Below are positions 24,298 through 36,752 of a stretch of 64,000 nt of DNA, in pieces. The position numbers and the translations under genes were made by a program. The stretch is from the NCBI RefSeq assembly GCF_035222375.1, contig NW_026946363.1, positions 7,378,001 through 7,442,000 of the forward strand, in the 5' to 3' direction. The notes beneath the pieces are model-generated. The model searched no databases. It was not told the DNA's origin and worked only from the letters and a program-made list of their open reading frames with translations. How positions within the stretch are numbered: the first letter of the stretch is position 1; every line of letters starts with the position of its first letter. This stretch comes from Podospora pseudocomata (Eukaryota; Ascomycota; Sordariomycetes; Sordariales; Podosporaceae).

Positions 24298-24665
24298 TCA
24301 CTGTGACTTGAGACAATCCCACTGTGCTCTCAATACACGTGTCTCCCCCACAAGCTGTCCAACCAAGTCGGACATTCGCCTGTCATCACTCAGGCGGATC
24401 ATGCCCCGAACAACTACAGCCGCAGCCGTAGGGTTTGTCGTGGCAGCGGACTCTTTTTTGAAGTTTTGGAGGTGAGTTGAGCTCATGTGAGATGTGGCTG
24501 AGTGGGCGGTCGGTGCTGTGAGAGGGGTGCTGTTAGTTTGAGGAAAGGAGGATGGTGATGTGTGTGTGTGGGGAGAGAAAACATACCACTTGCGGATGGC
24601 GTTGCGGTCGATGTAATCAGGGAGGGTAGATTTTGTTGTACGTCATGACACGGAGCGGACCACAT
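24298..24665 (-). CDS. Possible small spliced gene, about 98 aa
   Basis: A well-formed intron lies at 24516-24586 (71 nt): GTATGT donor, ACTAAC branch, CTCACAG acceptor. Joined in one phase, exons 24665-24587 and 24515-24298 give an open frame ending at 24298 whose C-terminal half (RLSDDRRMSDLVGQLVGETR) looks helical. A TATAAAGG motif lies about 210 nt upstream and an earlier ATG in a strong context (24765) opens only a 25-codon frame. The start and even the frame are uncertain; the intron is the firmest part. It may be a real short protein or a spliced non-coding transcript. Confidence 0.3.
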
Positions 24666-24874
24666 TCCGCTCTGAGTCAGGCGGCATTGGGGTCTAGAGG
24701 GGAAGAGAGGTGTGGCTAGCAGACTGGTAGCCTGCAAACCGAGGAGTTATAATGAAGGTCAAAGATTGCATTTTGGTGAAGCCTTCCACTTGAGATAACG
24801 CTAATGTGATCAAGTGTGGACATAAATGGTGAGGCTGAAGGAGCGAAACGGTTGACAGCAGCCGGAACAGGGTT

Positions 24875-24882
24875 CCTTTATA
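24875..24882 (-). promoter_or_regulatory. TATA-like box upstream of the small spliced unit
   Basis: TATAAAGG on the minus strand, followed downstream by an ATG in strong context and then the intron at 24516-24586. Supported by motif and position only. Confidence 0.35.
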
Positions 24883-25560
24883 CTCGAACCCTGCTCCCTC
24901 TAAGAGAGATGTTTGTCTTCTCAGATCCAACATGATGATCTCCCACCGCGACGATGGGAGTTACGGTTGTGACTCGTCGACTCACTCAGTGTCTCTGATC
25001 CCCATGTCTTGGAGCTACAGTTGTTGCAAGGTCTGAGTAAGTGTCACCTTGTACGTCAGGGGTCTCGGACTCCGGTGTAGAGACTACTATTCTTATTCCT
25101 TTCTCACGTTGAACGCCATCTTTCATCATAACGTTTGTTGTGGTGTAACTAGAGCAACGTGATAGTCAAGCGCTACTCAAGCCTTGTCTGTTTATATACC
25201 TAGCCTATCACATTCATGGAAAGCGCCATTTCGGGCGGTCGATCGAAGATCATCAAATGGTGACAAGAAGTATCGAGTTTACACACTATTCCTATCAACG
25301 CTACCTACCCATCTTGAAATGCTCATCTCATCAAAAGTATGGTATAAAAGGAGTGATCCATCTTGCCATGGCCAATGTCCCGCGTGTATCATGTGTGTCC
25401 CTATCACATCAAACAGCAAAACGCCCAGCTCATGATCCACTGCAGCCCGCGCATCCAAAGCCCAAAATTACAAAGACAAAAAAAGTAATATCAACATCAA
25501 ATGAATCATCACTCATAGCACTTCTCCTTTTAAACCTACTGCCCCGTCATCCTCAATACC
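24883..25560. other. Intergenic
   Basis: About 680 bases upstream of the small unit and downstream of the Kelch gene. No gene seen. Confidence 0.6.
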
Positions 25561-28335
25561 TTATATCCTACTTGGGCCAGAACCGCCATTCGGATCCGTC
25601 ATGTCCTCCTTGCTCTCCGTGAATACGCTCTTCCTGAGCGGGCTGTTCGCCGCTTGCGCTTGCTGTGCTTGCCATTGCTGCGCCTGTCCTGGCAGTGGCC
25701 TCGCACTGAGGTAATCTGGGCTCTCACCCATAGGCCCGGCAGTAGGAGGCGACACCACCCCTGGACTCTCCACCAACCTCTCTGGAAAGCCAGAGTGGCT
25801 GAGAATCTGTCCGTGCTGTCCTGCACCTGGTTGATGACCGGACGTGATCGAGCTGACTGTCGTGTCGCTAATCTGCCGAAGATGGGACCGGTCACGATCA
25901 CTCAGGTTGGAAATGCCCGACAGAACTTGGTTGCGGAGGGTACTGCTGGTTCCGTTGGTTGGGTGACCGGATGTGGGCGTGGTGACTGGTGGGTTCCCGA
26001 GTGCGTCCGAGTCTGGGCGGTAGAAGGAGGTGCCATAATGTTCTGGAATTGTAGCCGGTTGCTGTGGGGGAGGAGGAGGAGTGGAGCCAAGAGATGAGAT
26101 GTTGCTGGCGTGGTCGACTTGGTGAGTGTTGTTTGGGTACGAAGAGCCTTTATTGATCGAGCCACGGCCAACCGCGGGGCTTTCATCGTAGGAAGTGTAG
26201 GGGGTGTTCACGCTCGGCGATGCCGGATTGTTGTAGAGTTCAGCGGGGCCAGAGTTATCCGGAAGCTCTACCGGACGTCGGATTTCGGTGTTCATCATCT
26301 CAGAGATAGAGAACGGCGTCGGGGCCCCAACACTATCCACATCCGTGACGCTACCGCCGTAGTACTCAGTTGCACCAGTTGCGAAATGCGGCTTGACATC
26401 CTCCGGTTCTTGAGGTGGTGATGCAGGACCTGGGCCTGGGCCTGGACGAGGAATCCAATTCATCACCCGCGTTCTGGTATTCTCAGTTCTAGCCTCACTC
26501 TTGGTCTCAGCATCTGGACCCAGGTATTTTCGGCGTCGCCACAAGAACACTCCGACACCAATCAGCGTGAGGACGACAAGCCCTACAACAACTCCCACCA
26601 CAGGACCAAGCCAGGATGGGGTTCCACCACCTTGCGCTTCTTCGGAGGTTACGGGGGGAACAATCGGATTGGTGTTGTTGACCTGGGCTTCACGCGCATA
26701 CGGGTAGTAGGCAGTGATCTTGGTGTTGTCGTATCTCGTAGCGAACACACTGGCAAGTGCGGTGCTCACAAAGGAGGGGTTCGGCTTCGTCAACTCGGCG
26801 TCGCCTGTGGGGGAACCCCCAATCGTGTCGCGAATACCCTGAGGGACGGTATAATTGCTCCAGATCGCTGGATCGTAGCGATTTACCCACGTCCCGGAAG
26901 ACAAATTGTAGATCCGGATCGGCTCCTGAAGGCACGGAACAGTATTGGTGGCGTCCAGCGGGGGGTGGCCTCCAATCACCATCATCTGATCAGGGTATGG
27001 CATTATACACTTGTGCGCGGCGCGCCCAGGACCGGTGCCTTCTGTGAGTTTGGTCCACGTGAAGGAGGGAAGCGACAATACCCAGACGGCATCTGAGTAG
27101 CCTGACTTCTGCTCGAGCGCAGCGTAACCGCCATAATAGTAGATGTTGAAGCTTGTACCATCCTGAGCGGGGGCGACTACAGCACACCCTCTGCTGAGGG
27201 CTTCTGGGCCATCGCTCGTCTTTTGTCGATACCATCTGTCCCCTGCCACATCGTAGATATCGATAGTTGACATGAACTCCCGACTTTTCTCTTTCTGTGC
27301 ATTTTGTTAGGCATGACTTCAACCAGGAACAATATACACTCACATTGTTGTCCGGGTCGCTCGATCTACCGTTTATTTTGATGAAAGACGGGTCTACAAC
27401 GCCCCCCAGTGCGACCAGAATACCTTTGGTGCCAACAGGAACCCATACCAATTCCGCGCCGGCGCGTCCCGGGATATCCTTGGGCAGTGTCTTGTTCGTC
27501 CAATTTGGTCTTTGCTCTTTCTCCAAGCTCAGGGTGATCAATGTGTCAGACACTTGCGAGGGCAGAGTGGTCTCGTTCGTCCCGCCCCTTTCGACATCGT
27601 AGATGAGTCCGCCGGTCGGCGAGCGCAACCCAGAAAAGTACCAGGCGAGGTTCTCAGATGGGGCGCTAGCCGCTCCGCCATACGCAACAAATCGTGTAAC
27701 GTTGCCATCGAGGTTATCTTCCACGGGTCCAGGGGTAAAATCAGGCACCTGTGAAGTAAAGGCCCGGTATCCGCGCACAGCTGTACCCAACGGCTCCGGA
27801 TACGCGGCTGACCTGAAAGTCATACCGCCATAACCAAAGTACTGGTAATCGTTGTACAGGAGCCCACCGCTGGCAAAATTCGGGGCGATATTGTTCACGG
27901 CCGCACCCCCCAAGGCGTAGATTGGTACGAACAGCGCAGTAATATTGTCTTTGGTGTCGAAAGGCTTGCTGAAGTTCAACGTGTATGTAATCCCCAGTGG
28001 ATTGTCTGTCCATCGTATTAAGATACCGCTCGCGAAAGTGTCTGATGCGGGCACTCACCATCCTGGCCAGGAATCGCATGTTCCCCATTCGAGAGCCCTG
28101 GGCGCCACCAACGATTGCCTCCATCCAGAAACAGCCTGTCTCGTATGGCCGCAACTGTTTTCCGAGTTAGCACAGCGACTAGAAAACAACGACCATGGGT
28201 AGAAAAATTACCTCGAGGTTCCCTCCACTGGCAGAGAGTTACGTTGACGTAGTCAGAAGACCACCTTGGCTGACTGGCGACAACTGACGCAGACACCACC
28301 CACACAGCGATTGTTGAAAGTTTCAACGCAAACAT
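25561..28335 (-). CDS. Secreted-entry Kelch-repeat protein with one transmembrane helix, 871 aa
   Basis: Exons 28335-28212, 28154-28059, 28005-27344 and 27294-25561. Introns of 57, 53 and 49 nt have good acceptors, and two have GTGAGT donors. A signal peptide (residues 1-21, MFALKLSTIAVWVVSASVVA) leads into an extracellular region with Kelch-like blades: a YGG motif and repeated W-x-x-L/Y patterns, for example VWVLSLPSFTWTKL followed by a GGHPP turn. N-glycosylation sites are frequent. A single membrane helix (about residues 522-546) is followed by a basic stop-transfer WRRRK and a ~320-residue cytosolic tail rich in Pro, Gly, Ser and Gln. The layout fits a fungal wall-sensor or polarity-type receptor, but no partner or ligand can be named. 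Confidence 0.88.
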
Positions 28336-31300
28336 ATTGGCGAGCTCCTTCCAGTGGAATGGTGAAAGGGGGAAGATATCAGAGCTCCTAGCCTGGCCGG
28401 TGCATCCAGCGGGAATGAGAAAGGGATATTTCAGGCGCAGACAGTTTTCCTGTAGTACCTCTCGCCTGAGCGCGCTCGCGGAGGGTCCGTTTTGCCCTGT
28501 CGAGATAGGTTAGAACGGCGTTGAGTTGGATATGCCTCTCCTCGTCGGTCAAAAAACGAGAGCCTTCCAGCAGGACGCTGTGCGCTGCAACAGCAAAGAC
28601 TGAAATCCAGAGCCTCGAGAAGCATAAGAGATCATTGAGCCTCAAATTCTCTCCAGATAACAATTTAGACCCGCAGGAAGGACCCCGCAGAGCGGCAGGC
28701 CGATGGACACCGAGGGGGCGGTGATACCATACAGACCGTGGCGAATAGCCGGCAGCCACAGGAAGGGAAGAAGAGGGATTAGACCAAGGTCCAGAGCGAC
28801 ACTCACCGAACAACACCACACCGCAGGCGAAGATGTGAACAAAACACTCGCTCTCGAAATTTCGAGATCTAGCACGCTGTGCTCAACCCGAGATATCCTA
28901 ACGTGATGGACAAGAAAGAATGGAAGACAGAGAATTCTGATCGCTCACGCCGCAATCCGACCCATGGCGGACAAATGCGAGTCTTCCAAGTCTTCCAACT
29001 AGACTCGAGTGAGAATTGGTTGAGAAGGTGTGGCGAGGCCGGAGGTGGTTGGCTCAAGAGGCTGGGCGTGCAGATACCACCATCCATCTCAACTTCCTTG
29101 CTCTGATCATTGTGAGCAAAAAAGAACGACGAGGGGGCCGAGGACACCCCAGTTTGGTTGCATTCTGGTTAGTGCCAAGGCGTCAATATTACCCTCCCAA
29201 AGGCTCACTGACAAGCATCTCAGCCTTGTGGGCACTGGGATTGGATTGAGGCAGTCGCCGTGTCCGTTGTTGGCTGTTGATGAGGGGTGCGAGGATCGGA
29301 GAGAACAGTATCTCCATGGTTCTGGCCGTGCTAGAATAGCAGGATTGTGGCAGTATCCGTTCTCTGGAGCGATTTGCACAGCTTCTCTGGACAAATGGTT
29401 CTCAGCCCACCATAGCTAGATCTATCTGTTTCCCAGGAAGAATCCGTCTTCATAACCTGTGGGTGTGGTAACGCTGACGGCCGGGCCCAAAGTGTTGCTG
29501 CTTGGCACGATATTCAGATGAGGCGTGTTCTTCTGACCAGTGTAACCTTCTTCATTGAATGACCGGCAGCGGAAAAACGACATCTTCCCTTGCAACCCAC
29601 ATCTACCGTATACTACACGTGTTGCCGATTTGCCATCACCTAGGCCTCCAGTGGCAAACGGGCCATGGTCTGTTGTCCCATCGAAAGTTCTTCTCTCAGG
29701 CTTCGTGCCTTCCTACTACCTAGATGTAGTTCCTCTCATACTCAAGCAGGGCGGCAGGTAGGAGAATGATACTGTCAAGGATGCTGTGATAGCGGGGTTA
29801 TTGCTGTTCTGGACCTGGCTTGGACCCGTAAAGCACCAGGACTAGGTGTGATTCCTGTAAGCTGACGCCTACACTAACACCGGGCAGGGCAACCTGATAA
29901 GCCCGGCATGCTAGCGCTCACCACTTTCGCTGGCCCCACGCTGGTAACTTGGATTGGGAATTCCAATTTCCCAGAAAGAATTGTCGTTCCAAAGACAATT
30001 GTGAGATGCTTGCTGAGAAATAGAGGACTGGATGGATGTTGCTGAGAATCAGGTCGTGAGCGGGGCAGAATGGAAGAGCTTACAATTGCGGGAACCAAAG
30101 TCGGGGACTCCCCGCTCCCCACAGATGGCGCTAGTGATGCCCCTCACGCCATTCGGCCCTGCAAGGCTAAACCCCAGAATGGAAAGGGCTTGGCTGATCG
30201 TCCAATGAACCACGGCTACCCCCCCTGTCCTGGTCCATGCTTCTTGACAAGGGCGTCTCCCCGTGGACCCCAACTCGCCGACCGCCTTCACCCTCACTGA
30301 ACGAACTGATGCCGAGAACAACCTCTTCCTTCTCACCACTCCCTTTTGGTCCATCATGCATGGACCTGCAGCTGGTATGGCTCGTGTTGCTCCTCTTTCG
30401 GCTCGGGCTTACTCATGCCAACAAGTTCCCAAGTTCCCAGTAATCTCGCATGTTCTCTCAACTTCCTGCCCATCTTCCTATCTCGGTCTTATCGTCGTTG
30501 TTGGAAGACCCCGCCGCACATTCAAGCTTCTCGTCCCAACGCTAGCAACAGCGACCGAATGCAAGGCACCAGGTCGTAATCTCGACTTGGTTTAACATGC
30601 AAGAACTGCGGAATCCTTTAACATGGAAGCCACACTCCATCTCAGGCTCATCCATGGCTCTAATGCCGCCTGGCCGTCGGGAAATCGGATGGCGGCAGAT
30701 GATGGACGAGGCACACATTTTCTTCAGGTACCCGAACTTCAACAGAGTCAACTTCGTCATTCTCAACAACATGTCCTGCTTCCACGATTGATGGCGGCAA
30801 TACCACATACGCTATTAACGCAGCTCTATGCATCTCTCATGCATCCACACAACCACCAGCCCCTCCATTGTTCCCATTGTCTGCCGTCCCGGCTTGCCTC
30901 GATCGCAAGAGCGGCTCGGTGCGGGGAGTATCCAAACCGGGCTTGCATTTTGCTATTACTGTACGGATAGTGTACACTACATCACCACCACACCTCGCTG
31001 GGAGACAGGCTGTTGTCGAGGCCCCACGGTGCGGCCAGGGTGGCTTGCGGGTATCCGTACAGCCAACAAGATGAGGGGTTGGTACCTCTTCTGGTAGATT
31101 GAGCCATGAGAGAGGCAGGGGGGGGAAAGAACTTGGGTAACAACTCTCCTTCTCACTCTCTTACATACTGTTGGCTGTGAGCCTGATGTGAGAGGTAGAA
31201 AGAGCTTATTGAACCCTGTCCACCTTACCTCTTTCGCCGGACCCCACCCGGGATGCGACTTTGTCTGCTTTTTTATCGTAAGCCCTCCGGGCATTCTGCC

Positions 31301-32325
31301 GCTGAAAGGCAGCAGCGACGAGAGGGAAATCCCGCTGTCAACAGTTGCAGATATTGTTGTCACTCGGAAGGCCCGCTTCGAAGGCCCAGGTCTCATTTCT
31401 CCTTTTCCTTTGTTTCTGTTCCCGTGCTGGGCACACAAGGATGAAAGCTGGAACCAAGAACTTCGGCTGATACTGTGGCTCATATTGATCAGGCTGTGTG
31501 TGTTGCGTTTAATATCAAGAGCCCTATGGTGAGCGGCGAGGTTGCATGTCTGGAGCAGGTCTGGATGAGGTTGAAGAGGTGTGGCAGCTCGGGGCTGCGC
31601 AGCGTGGCTAGCCAGGCACCGTCATTGGGATTCCACTTCCCCCGGACGACGGGTGTACCTTTGGTGGGTTGGGTGGTCTGCAGCTATACGAGCAGGGGTA
31701 GGAAAGCTCAACATCTACCCTGGTAACTTGATCTCTCATGATAGGACGGAGCTGATGTGAGTTGGGACATGGATGGCAGTCCGCATCACAGCTCGCCCAA
31801 GCTGGTATGCACGCAAAAGCTGTCTGGATCCCTTTTGATCATCCTTCAGTCCCTTTTGGCCCTTGAGATTTCCTCTCCTCTTTCCATCTTTTTCGTCAGC
31901 TCTGTGCCGTTGAGGCTCTCTCGCTCCGTCTCAACTTTTTCTCTCGTTTTTGAGCCCAAACCAACGACACGCAACTGCAGAGAGCAGTCTAGAGGATATA
32001 GGCCTCGGAATCCACCGTCGACTGTGACTTGTTCCCTTGTTTACAAGGAGCTGGGTCTGATCGCCAAGGCTCTGCGCCGTTGGCTCATTTCACGAGTGAG
32101 TATACGAATACCACCCCAGCTGTCCGCTCAAGTTAGCCGCTTGCGATGCACCCCCTCCCCTTGAGCCTGCCCAGCCTCAATATATGATCCGAGTCCACCG
32201 CCGGCCCTCGGCCTAAGCTCTTCATAGCTCTGTGCCATTCTCGTCGGCGCAACTTCACTCGTTGCTCATACATTCGTTTCTTGTTGGGACTGCCTTCGCT
32301 TTTTGTGTCTGGTCACTTCGGAAGG
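28336..32325. other. 4-kb gene-poor region between divergent genes
   Basis: Lies between the Kelch and GPI-protein genes. All open frames are short (at most ~170 codons), overlap each other on both strands and lack domains or splice partners. A TATA-like TATATGA at about 32181 precedes the GPI-protein gene by about 145 nt. Non-coding transcripts or long promoters are possible but not visible from sequence alone. Confidence 0.5.
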
Positions 32326-35086
32326 ATGCTTCTCACGAGGCTTGTGCAGAGCTTAGGGGCTTTAGCCCTAGCTCAGGTTGTATTCGGTGATGCTAACCAG
32401 GTGTATAGGAGAACGAATGAAACAACGGACGAACTCGATTCTGGAGCTGCTGTCGGACTAGAAGACGAACAAACCTACCACGTGGACACTGAATGCCCTC
32501 ATCACTGCAAAGAGAAGATCTACATCACCGTCACGTACGATTTCAAGCTCTTTTGAGTTTTGGCAATTCGCTAACTTGGGTTTTAGACTGCCTGCCAGCA
32601 CTGTCACTCTGCCTGCCAGCACTGTCACTCTGCCTGCTACCACTGTGACTGAGAAGACGACGCAGACAGAGACGGTGTATACAACTCAAACCAACGAAGT
32701 CAGCGTTTCTGTGCCGGTCAGTGTTACTGTTATCAAGGGGTAAGGGATCTGATCTGCTACACACATCTCCGGCATCACTAACAAACCTCAGGACAACTGA
32801 GTACATCACGACCACACAGTTGTCAACTGTTACAACTGTAAGATGACCTTGAAATCATGACGTGTGCGGTTCCTTACTAACAACGTCCAGCTCGTGCCTG
32901 TGCCCACTACAATCAAGGTCTGCAACACCAAGTCGCCATATTTGTGCTCCACCAAGACCACAACTGAGTTGGTGCCCACAACAACCACCCGAACCATCAA
33001 GAAAACAGTTCCCACAACAGTCACCAAAGTCAAGGTGATCACTAAGTGGAAAGAAGTTACTACCACTAAAACCAAGACTTCAACATACACTACCAAGAAA
33101 ACGATCCCCATCACTGTCATTGATAGTACGACGCTGTACTCAACCAAGACCGAGACCTTGAAAACAACTCTTACCACGGTAGAGACAACAAGCGTTCCAA
33201 CCACCTTGACGCAGAAGGAGACACAAACCCAGACCCAAACAGTGAAAACAACTGAAACGGTCCCAACAACCATCCTTCAGACGAGCACAGTCGTATCTCT
33301 AGTGACGTTGACAACCTCGTTCCCGGTCACAGTAACTGACAGTACAACTCTCTGGTCCACACAAACCACCGTCTTCACCACTACCAGCCTCAGCACTTTC
33401 ACCACGGTCAGCACCATGACAACAGTCCATGCAGTCACAGCGACTGTCACGCAGTTGACAACCACAACTGTGTCGGTATGTGCTGCTCCGACAAACGCTG
33501 GTATCTACAAGCGCTCCGCGCTCGACGTGAGGTCGAAGAAGCACCCCAGGGCTCTCCGGACATGGGGCTGTGAGCCCGGATTCGTCTGCAATCAGCCTAA
33601 GCCTGGCGGCTGCAATCTTTGGGCTGAAGCGCCCGGTTTGGACTTTGAGTGTCACCCTGACTGGTGTGTCCCTGCTCCATACATCCCTCGCGTCGTCTGG
33701 AAGAAGAACGAAACTGGCTACTTCCCGCCTGTTGAGGGATACTTCAACCTCAACCCCGAGGATTTTGGCTTGAGCTATGGCGTCTTCGAACTTCAGCCTG
33801 TCGTTGTTTTGAAGGCAGATGGCAGATTAGCAACCAGCTATACTGGTGACTGGGCTTCTCAAGCTACTATCACTGAACGCACAAGATCAACAGATGTGCC
33901 AAACTCGGGGGCACGCTTTGTCAAAAGGCAACGGCCGGGCTCAGATGTGGTTCCAGCCACCTGCTTCAACCTTTGTGATAGTGCTTATCTGGAAGCTCAA
34001 CGTGTCGGTAGGGATCCAGACCTTTGCGCACCGGGTTCGGTTTTCTTGGATATTTTGGACGAGTGCAAGGTGTGCATTGCAGAAAACACCGATGACACCA
34101 AGTATGAAGAGATAGAGAGGGTCTATCTCGAGCCAAACTTCCGACCATGGCTCGACTACTGCGACACTTTGCCTGGAGTGCCCATCACCACCACCACAAG
34201 CGGTGAGCCACAGGTGACCGACACAGCGTCTGTCTCAACAGACACTGGCCTGCCACCCAACACCAGCACTGGTTTTGATGATTTCACCACTTCTACTACC
34301 ACGACGTCAAGTGAGGAAACCTCAACACCCACTTCTACTCCGACGTCCACCGATGAGACGACGTCGACCACAACCGACAGCAGCACAGAAACCACACTCA
34401 CCGAGACAACATCCACAACTTCCGAGTCCACCAGCTCCACCGAAACTCTCAGCTCCGAGACCACCAGCTCCGAGACCACCAGCTCCGAGACCACCAGCTC
34501 TCCCGGTACCACCGAGACCACCAACTCTCCCAGTACCGAGACGACGACAGAGTCTCCCACCACGGAGACCACCGAAGTCCCCACGTCGGGTGGCTCAGAG
34601 AGTACGTCGCCTCCCGATGTTACGACTAGTACGGACGCTCCGTCCACCTCGGAGGACGGCCCGTCCGCTACTACAACTACGTCTCCGTCTATTGCTTCAC
34701 CCACCACTCCACCCACTTCCTCCTCCTCCTCCTCCTCCTCCTCCTCCTCCTCCTCCTCCTCCTCCTCCTCCTCCTCCTCCACATCTTCATCCGGTTCGGA
34801 CGATTCCAGTTCGACATTCCCTGACACCACAGATGACTTACTTACATTCACAGCTTCCACTTTCTCTACAGGTACACTCCCCGGCGAGACCAGCGGTGGC
34901 GGCGATGACGGTGGTGTCGTACCCACAGACACCCCCACCACCATCGCCGGCACCGGCGGTCTAACGCCCACACTACCCACCGGCCCGGTCGTCACCGCGG
35001 CTGCGGGCAGGATGGCCAACGTCCCCTCCCTGGGAGGACTTGGTAACATCCTAGCCGGGATTTTGTTTGCTGCCATGTTGCTCTGA
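32326..35086 (+). CDS. GPI-anchored Ser/Thr-rich cell-wall glycoprotein, 867 aa
   Basis: Exons 32326-32534, 32587-32739, 32792-32837 and 32891-35086. The three introns are 52, 52 and 53 nt. The frame is open further upstream, but ATG 32326 (MLLTRLVQSLGALALAQVVFG) gives a clean signal peptide. The N-terminal third is built of valine-threonine repeats (TVT, PTT, TTT) expected to be O-mannosylated beta-strands. A cysteine-rich middle follows, with CEPGFVCNQPKPGGCNLW, ECHPDWCVP, CFNLCDSAY and ECKVCI. Next come about 300 Ser/Thr/Pro residues, including 21 consecutive serines. The C-terminus is a small-residue site (AAAGRM) plus a hydrophobic tail ending FAAMLL, typical of a GPI signal. The cysteine block looks conserved, but I cannot name the family. 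Expected at the wall or outer membrane leaflet. Confidence 0.88.
32588..32650 (+). repeat. Three 21-bp repeats in exon 2 of the GPI protein
   Basis: Three head-to-tail copies encode LPASTVT, LPASTVT and LPATTVT. The first two are identical and the third differs at a few bases. Confidence 0.85.
34451..34495 (+). repeat. Three 15-bp repeats encoding SSETT
   Basis: Three identical tandem copies of AGCTCCGAGACCACC inside the Ser/Thr stalk of the GPI protein. Copy number is likely to vary between strains. Confidence 0.85.
34718..34780 (+). repeat. (TCC)21 microsatellite, polyserine tract
   Basis: Twenty-one uninterrupted TCC codons in frame. A pure codon run of this kind is prone to replication slippage that changes stalk length without breaking the frame. 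Confidence 0.95.
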
Positions 35087-36752
35087 GATGGATGATGGAT
35101 GGCAGTCAGGTATTATGGCTTCATGTTTTGTTTTGCTTTCCTTTTTTCACTTCTATAATGCTTAATGTCTTTGGCCAGAGGTTGTGAGGGGATGAAACAT
35201 AAGCATGGTTGCACATATTTAATGATGGGTTTTTGATTTATTTTTATTTCTATTTTCTTTTTTCTCTTTTTTTTTTTTGGAAAGGAAAGGGGACCACTCC
35301 TTCTTGGTGGGAGAAGATAGAATTGGGCTTTGGAAAGGGGGGCAACATCTCGGGCGATTTAATGATGGCATTCACGACATTCCTTACAAGCTAACAAGCA
35401 TACACACGATGGGAGAGGATGGGATGACGAAAGGGAAGAATGTGTTATGATTTGTTAGATACTTTTACATGATTTCTGGAAGGGGGGCATCTTTATTGTC
35501 CTTTTTCTCTTTTTTTCTTTTTTCTTTTTTTTTTCTACATGAGATACCCGTTATTCTCTCCTCTTTTTTTCTTCTTTTTTCTAAACTTTGTTTAGTGAAA
35601 AGGGGAGAGGGAACATGTCATTCTTTTAGGCATTACTTGTTTTGGCATCTATACCCCTTTTTTGGTTATTTTTGAGGGATTGGTGGAAACTAGGGATGGA
35701 TGCATGACGCTCATTTTATGATACCAAGGAGGCGGTGGTGGGATGATTGGGAAAGATGGTGGCCTGGGGATCTGGTCAACATTTTGGGTCGTGAGGAATG
35801 GTCTCGGCTGTCGAACCGAAGGGAAGGATCAGGGGGTGGAGATGAGAAACATCCGATGGGATGTCGATGACGAAGCTGGTTGAGGAAGGAAAAGTTGGGG
35901 GATTGTAATCGGGCTTTCTTGTTGATCATGATGTTTTTTTACCCAGTGGAGGAGAGAACAAGGTTTCGCTTCCGAAGCCTGGTCTCATCTGATCTTGGAT
36001 CGGATGGCAACCAGGGATGGGTTGAGTGAGTTGTATATGTGAGAGACATATAGTGGATTTTGAGTGCAAATTGATTGGTGTATATCTCCTACAACCACTC
36101 TGCCTTTGGTGATTGAATGTTGAACCGGCATCGACAGTAAAACCGCTTTCCAACAACTCACATGCCAACCTGCACCTGGTCATCTCCTCTCAGTGGCAAC
36201 GGGAATTATGCCTGCACACAATCTCACCAACAGCTCCTTGGCCCCGTCGGTACCCCCAATCCGAACCCTCCCTCAAGGAAGGAGCCCACGCCACAATGTA
36301 CCAACGGTTTTTTTCTTCGCCTTCCGCGCCTCTGTCCAGCAGGAAACATTCGGACGACGATCCACAGGAACTGCGACCGTAAACACGGACCCATTCTTGT
36401 TGATCCTGTGGGACCGCTGTGGTTCTCACATGTGGGTGTGCGGCGTGGAGGGTGGAGTGTATGACAAACGAGGAAAGGAACGGAGATCTGACCGGAGTTG
36501 GAACTGGACCTGGAATTTGACCGGCCCTTGGTCCGAGGGAATGGAACTGAGGAAACACGTGGATAGGAGGTGAGATGGTGAGGGTTTGGGGATGTGAGGC
36601 CTGGAGGGGGGCCTGTGGTGTGGTGAGCTACCTAGGTCGTGGGAAGGTCGCGTCACAGTAGGACAGGAAGAGTTCGCGATCACGACAAGCAATTCACTTG
36701 ACTAGTTACATTTCAGGTACCTAGCTGATGTCGAGGTCATCGCCACAGAATC
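35087..36752. other. Intergenic, pyrimidine-rich
   Basis: 1.67 kb between convergent genes, with long T/C-rich stretches at about 35225-35280 and 35500-35670. Two overlapping frames at 36.2-36.6 kb have no domain. No gene seen. Confidence 0.6.

Noticed and set aside
28388-28819. 143-codon minus-strand frame just upstream of the Kelch gene
   Set aside because: The Kelch protein has a clean signal peptide start at 28335; the upstream frame has no domain and is probably leader or promoter sequence.
30597-30791. 64-codon frame with protein-like composition
   Set aside because: Too short, no splice-linked exons, and a longer frame overlaps it on the other strand.
32830-33273. 147-codon minus-strand frame rich in Val
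   Set aside because: Antisense of the valine-threonine repeats of the GPI protein; no independent signal.
34156-35076. 306-codon open frame on the minus strand
   Set aside because: It is the exact antisense of the Ser/Thr stalk of the GPI protein; TCC and ACC codons read as Gly, Glu and Val without stops. Composition is an artefact.
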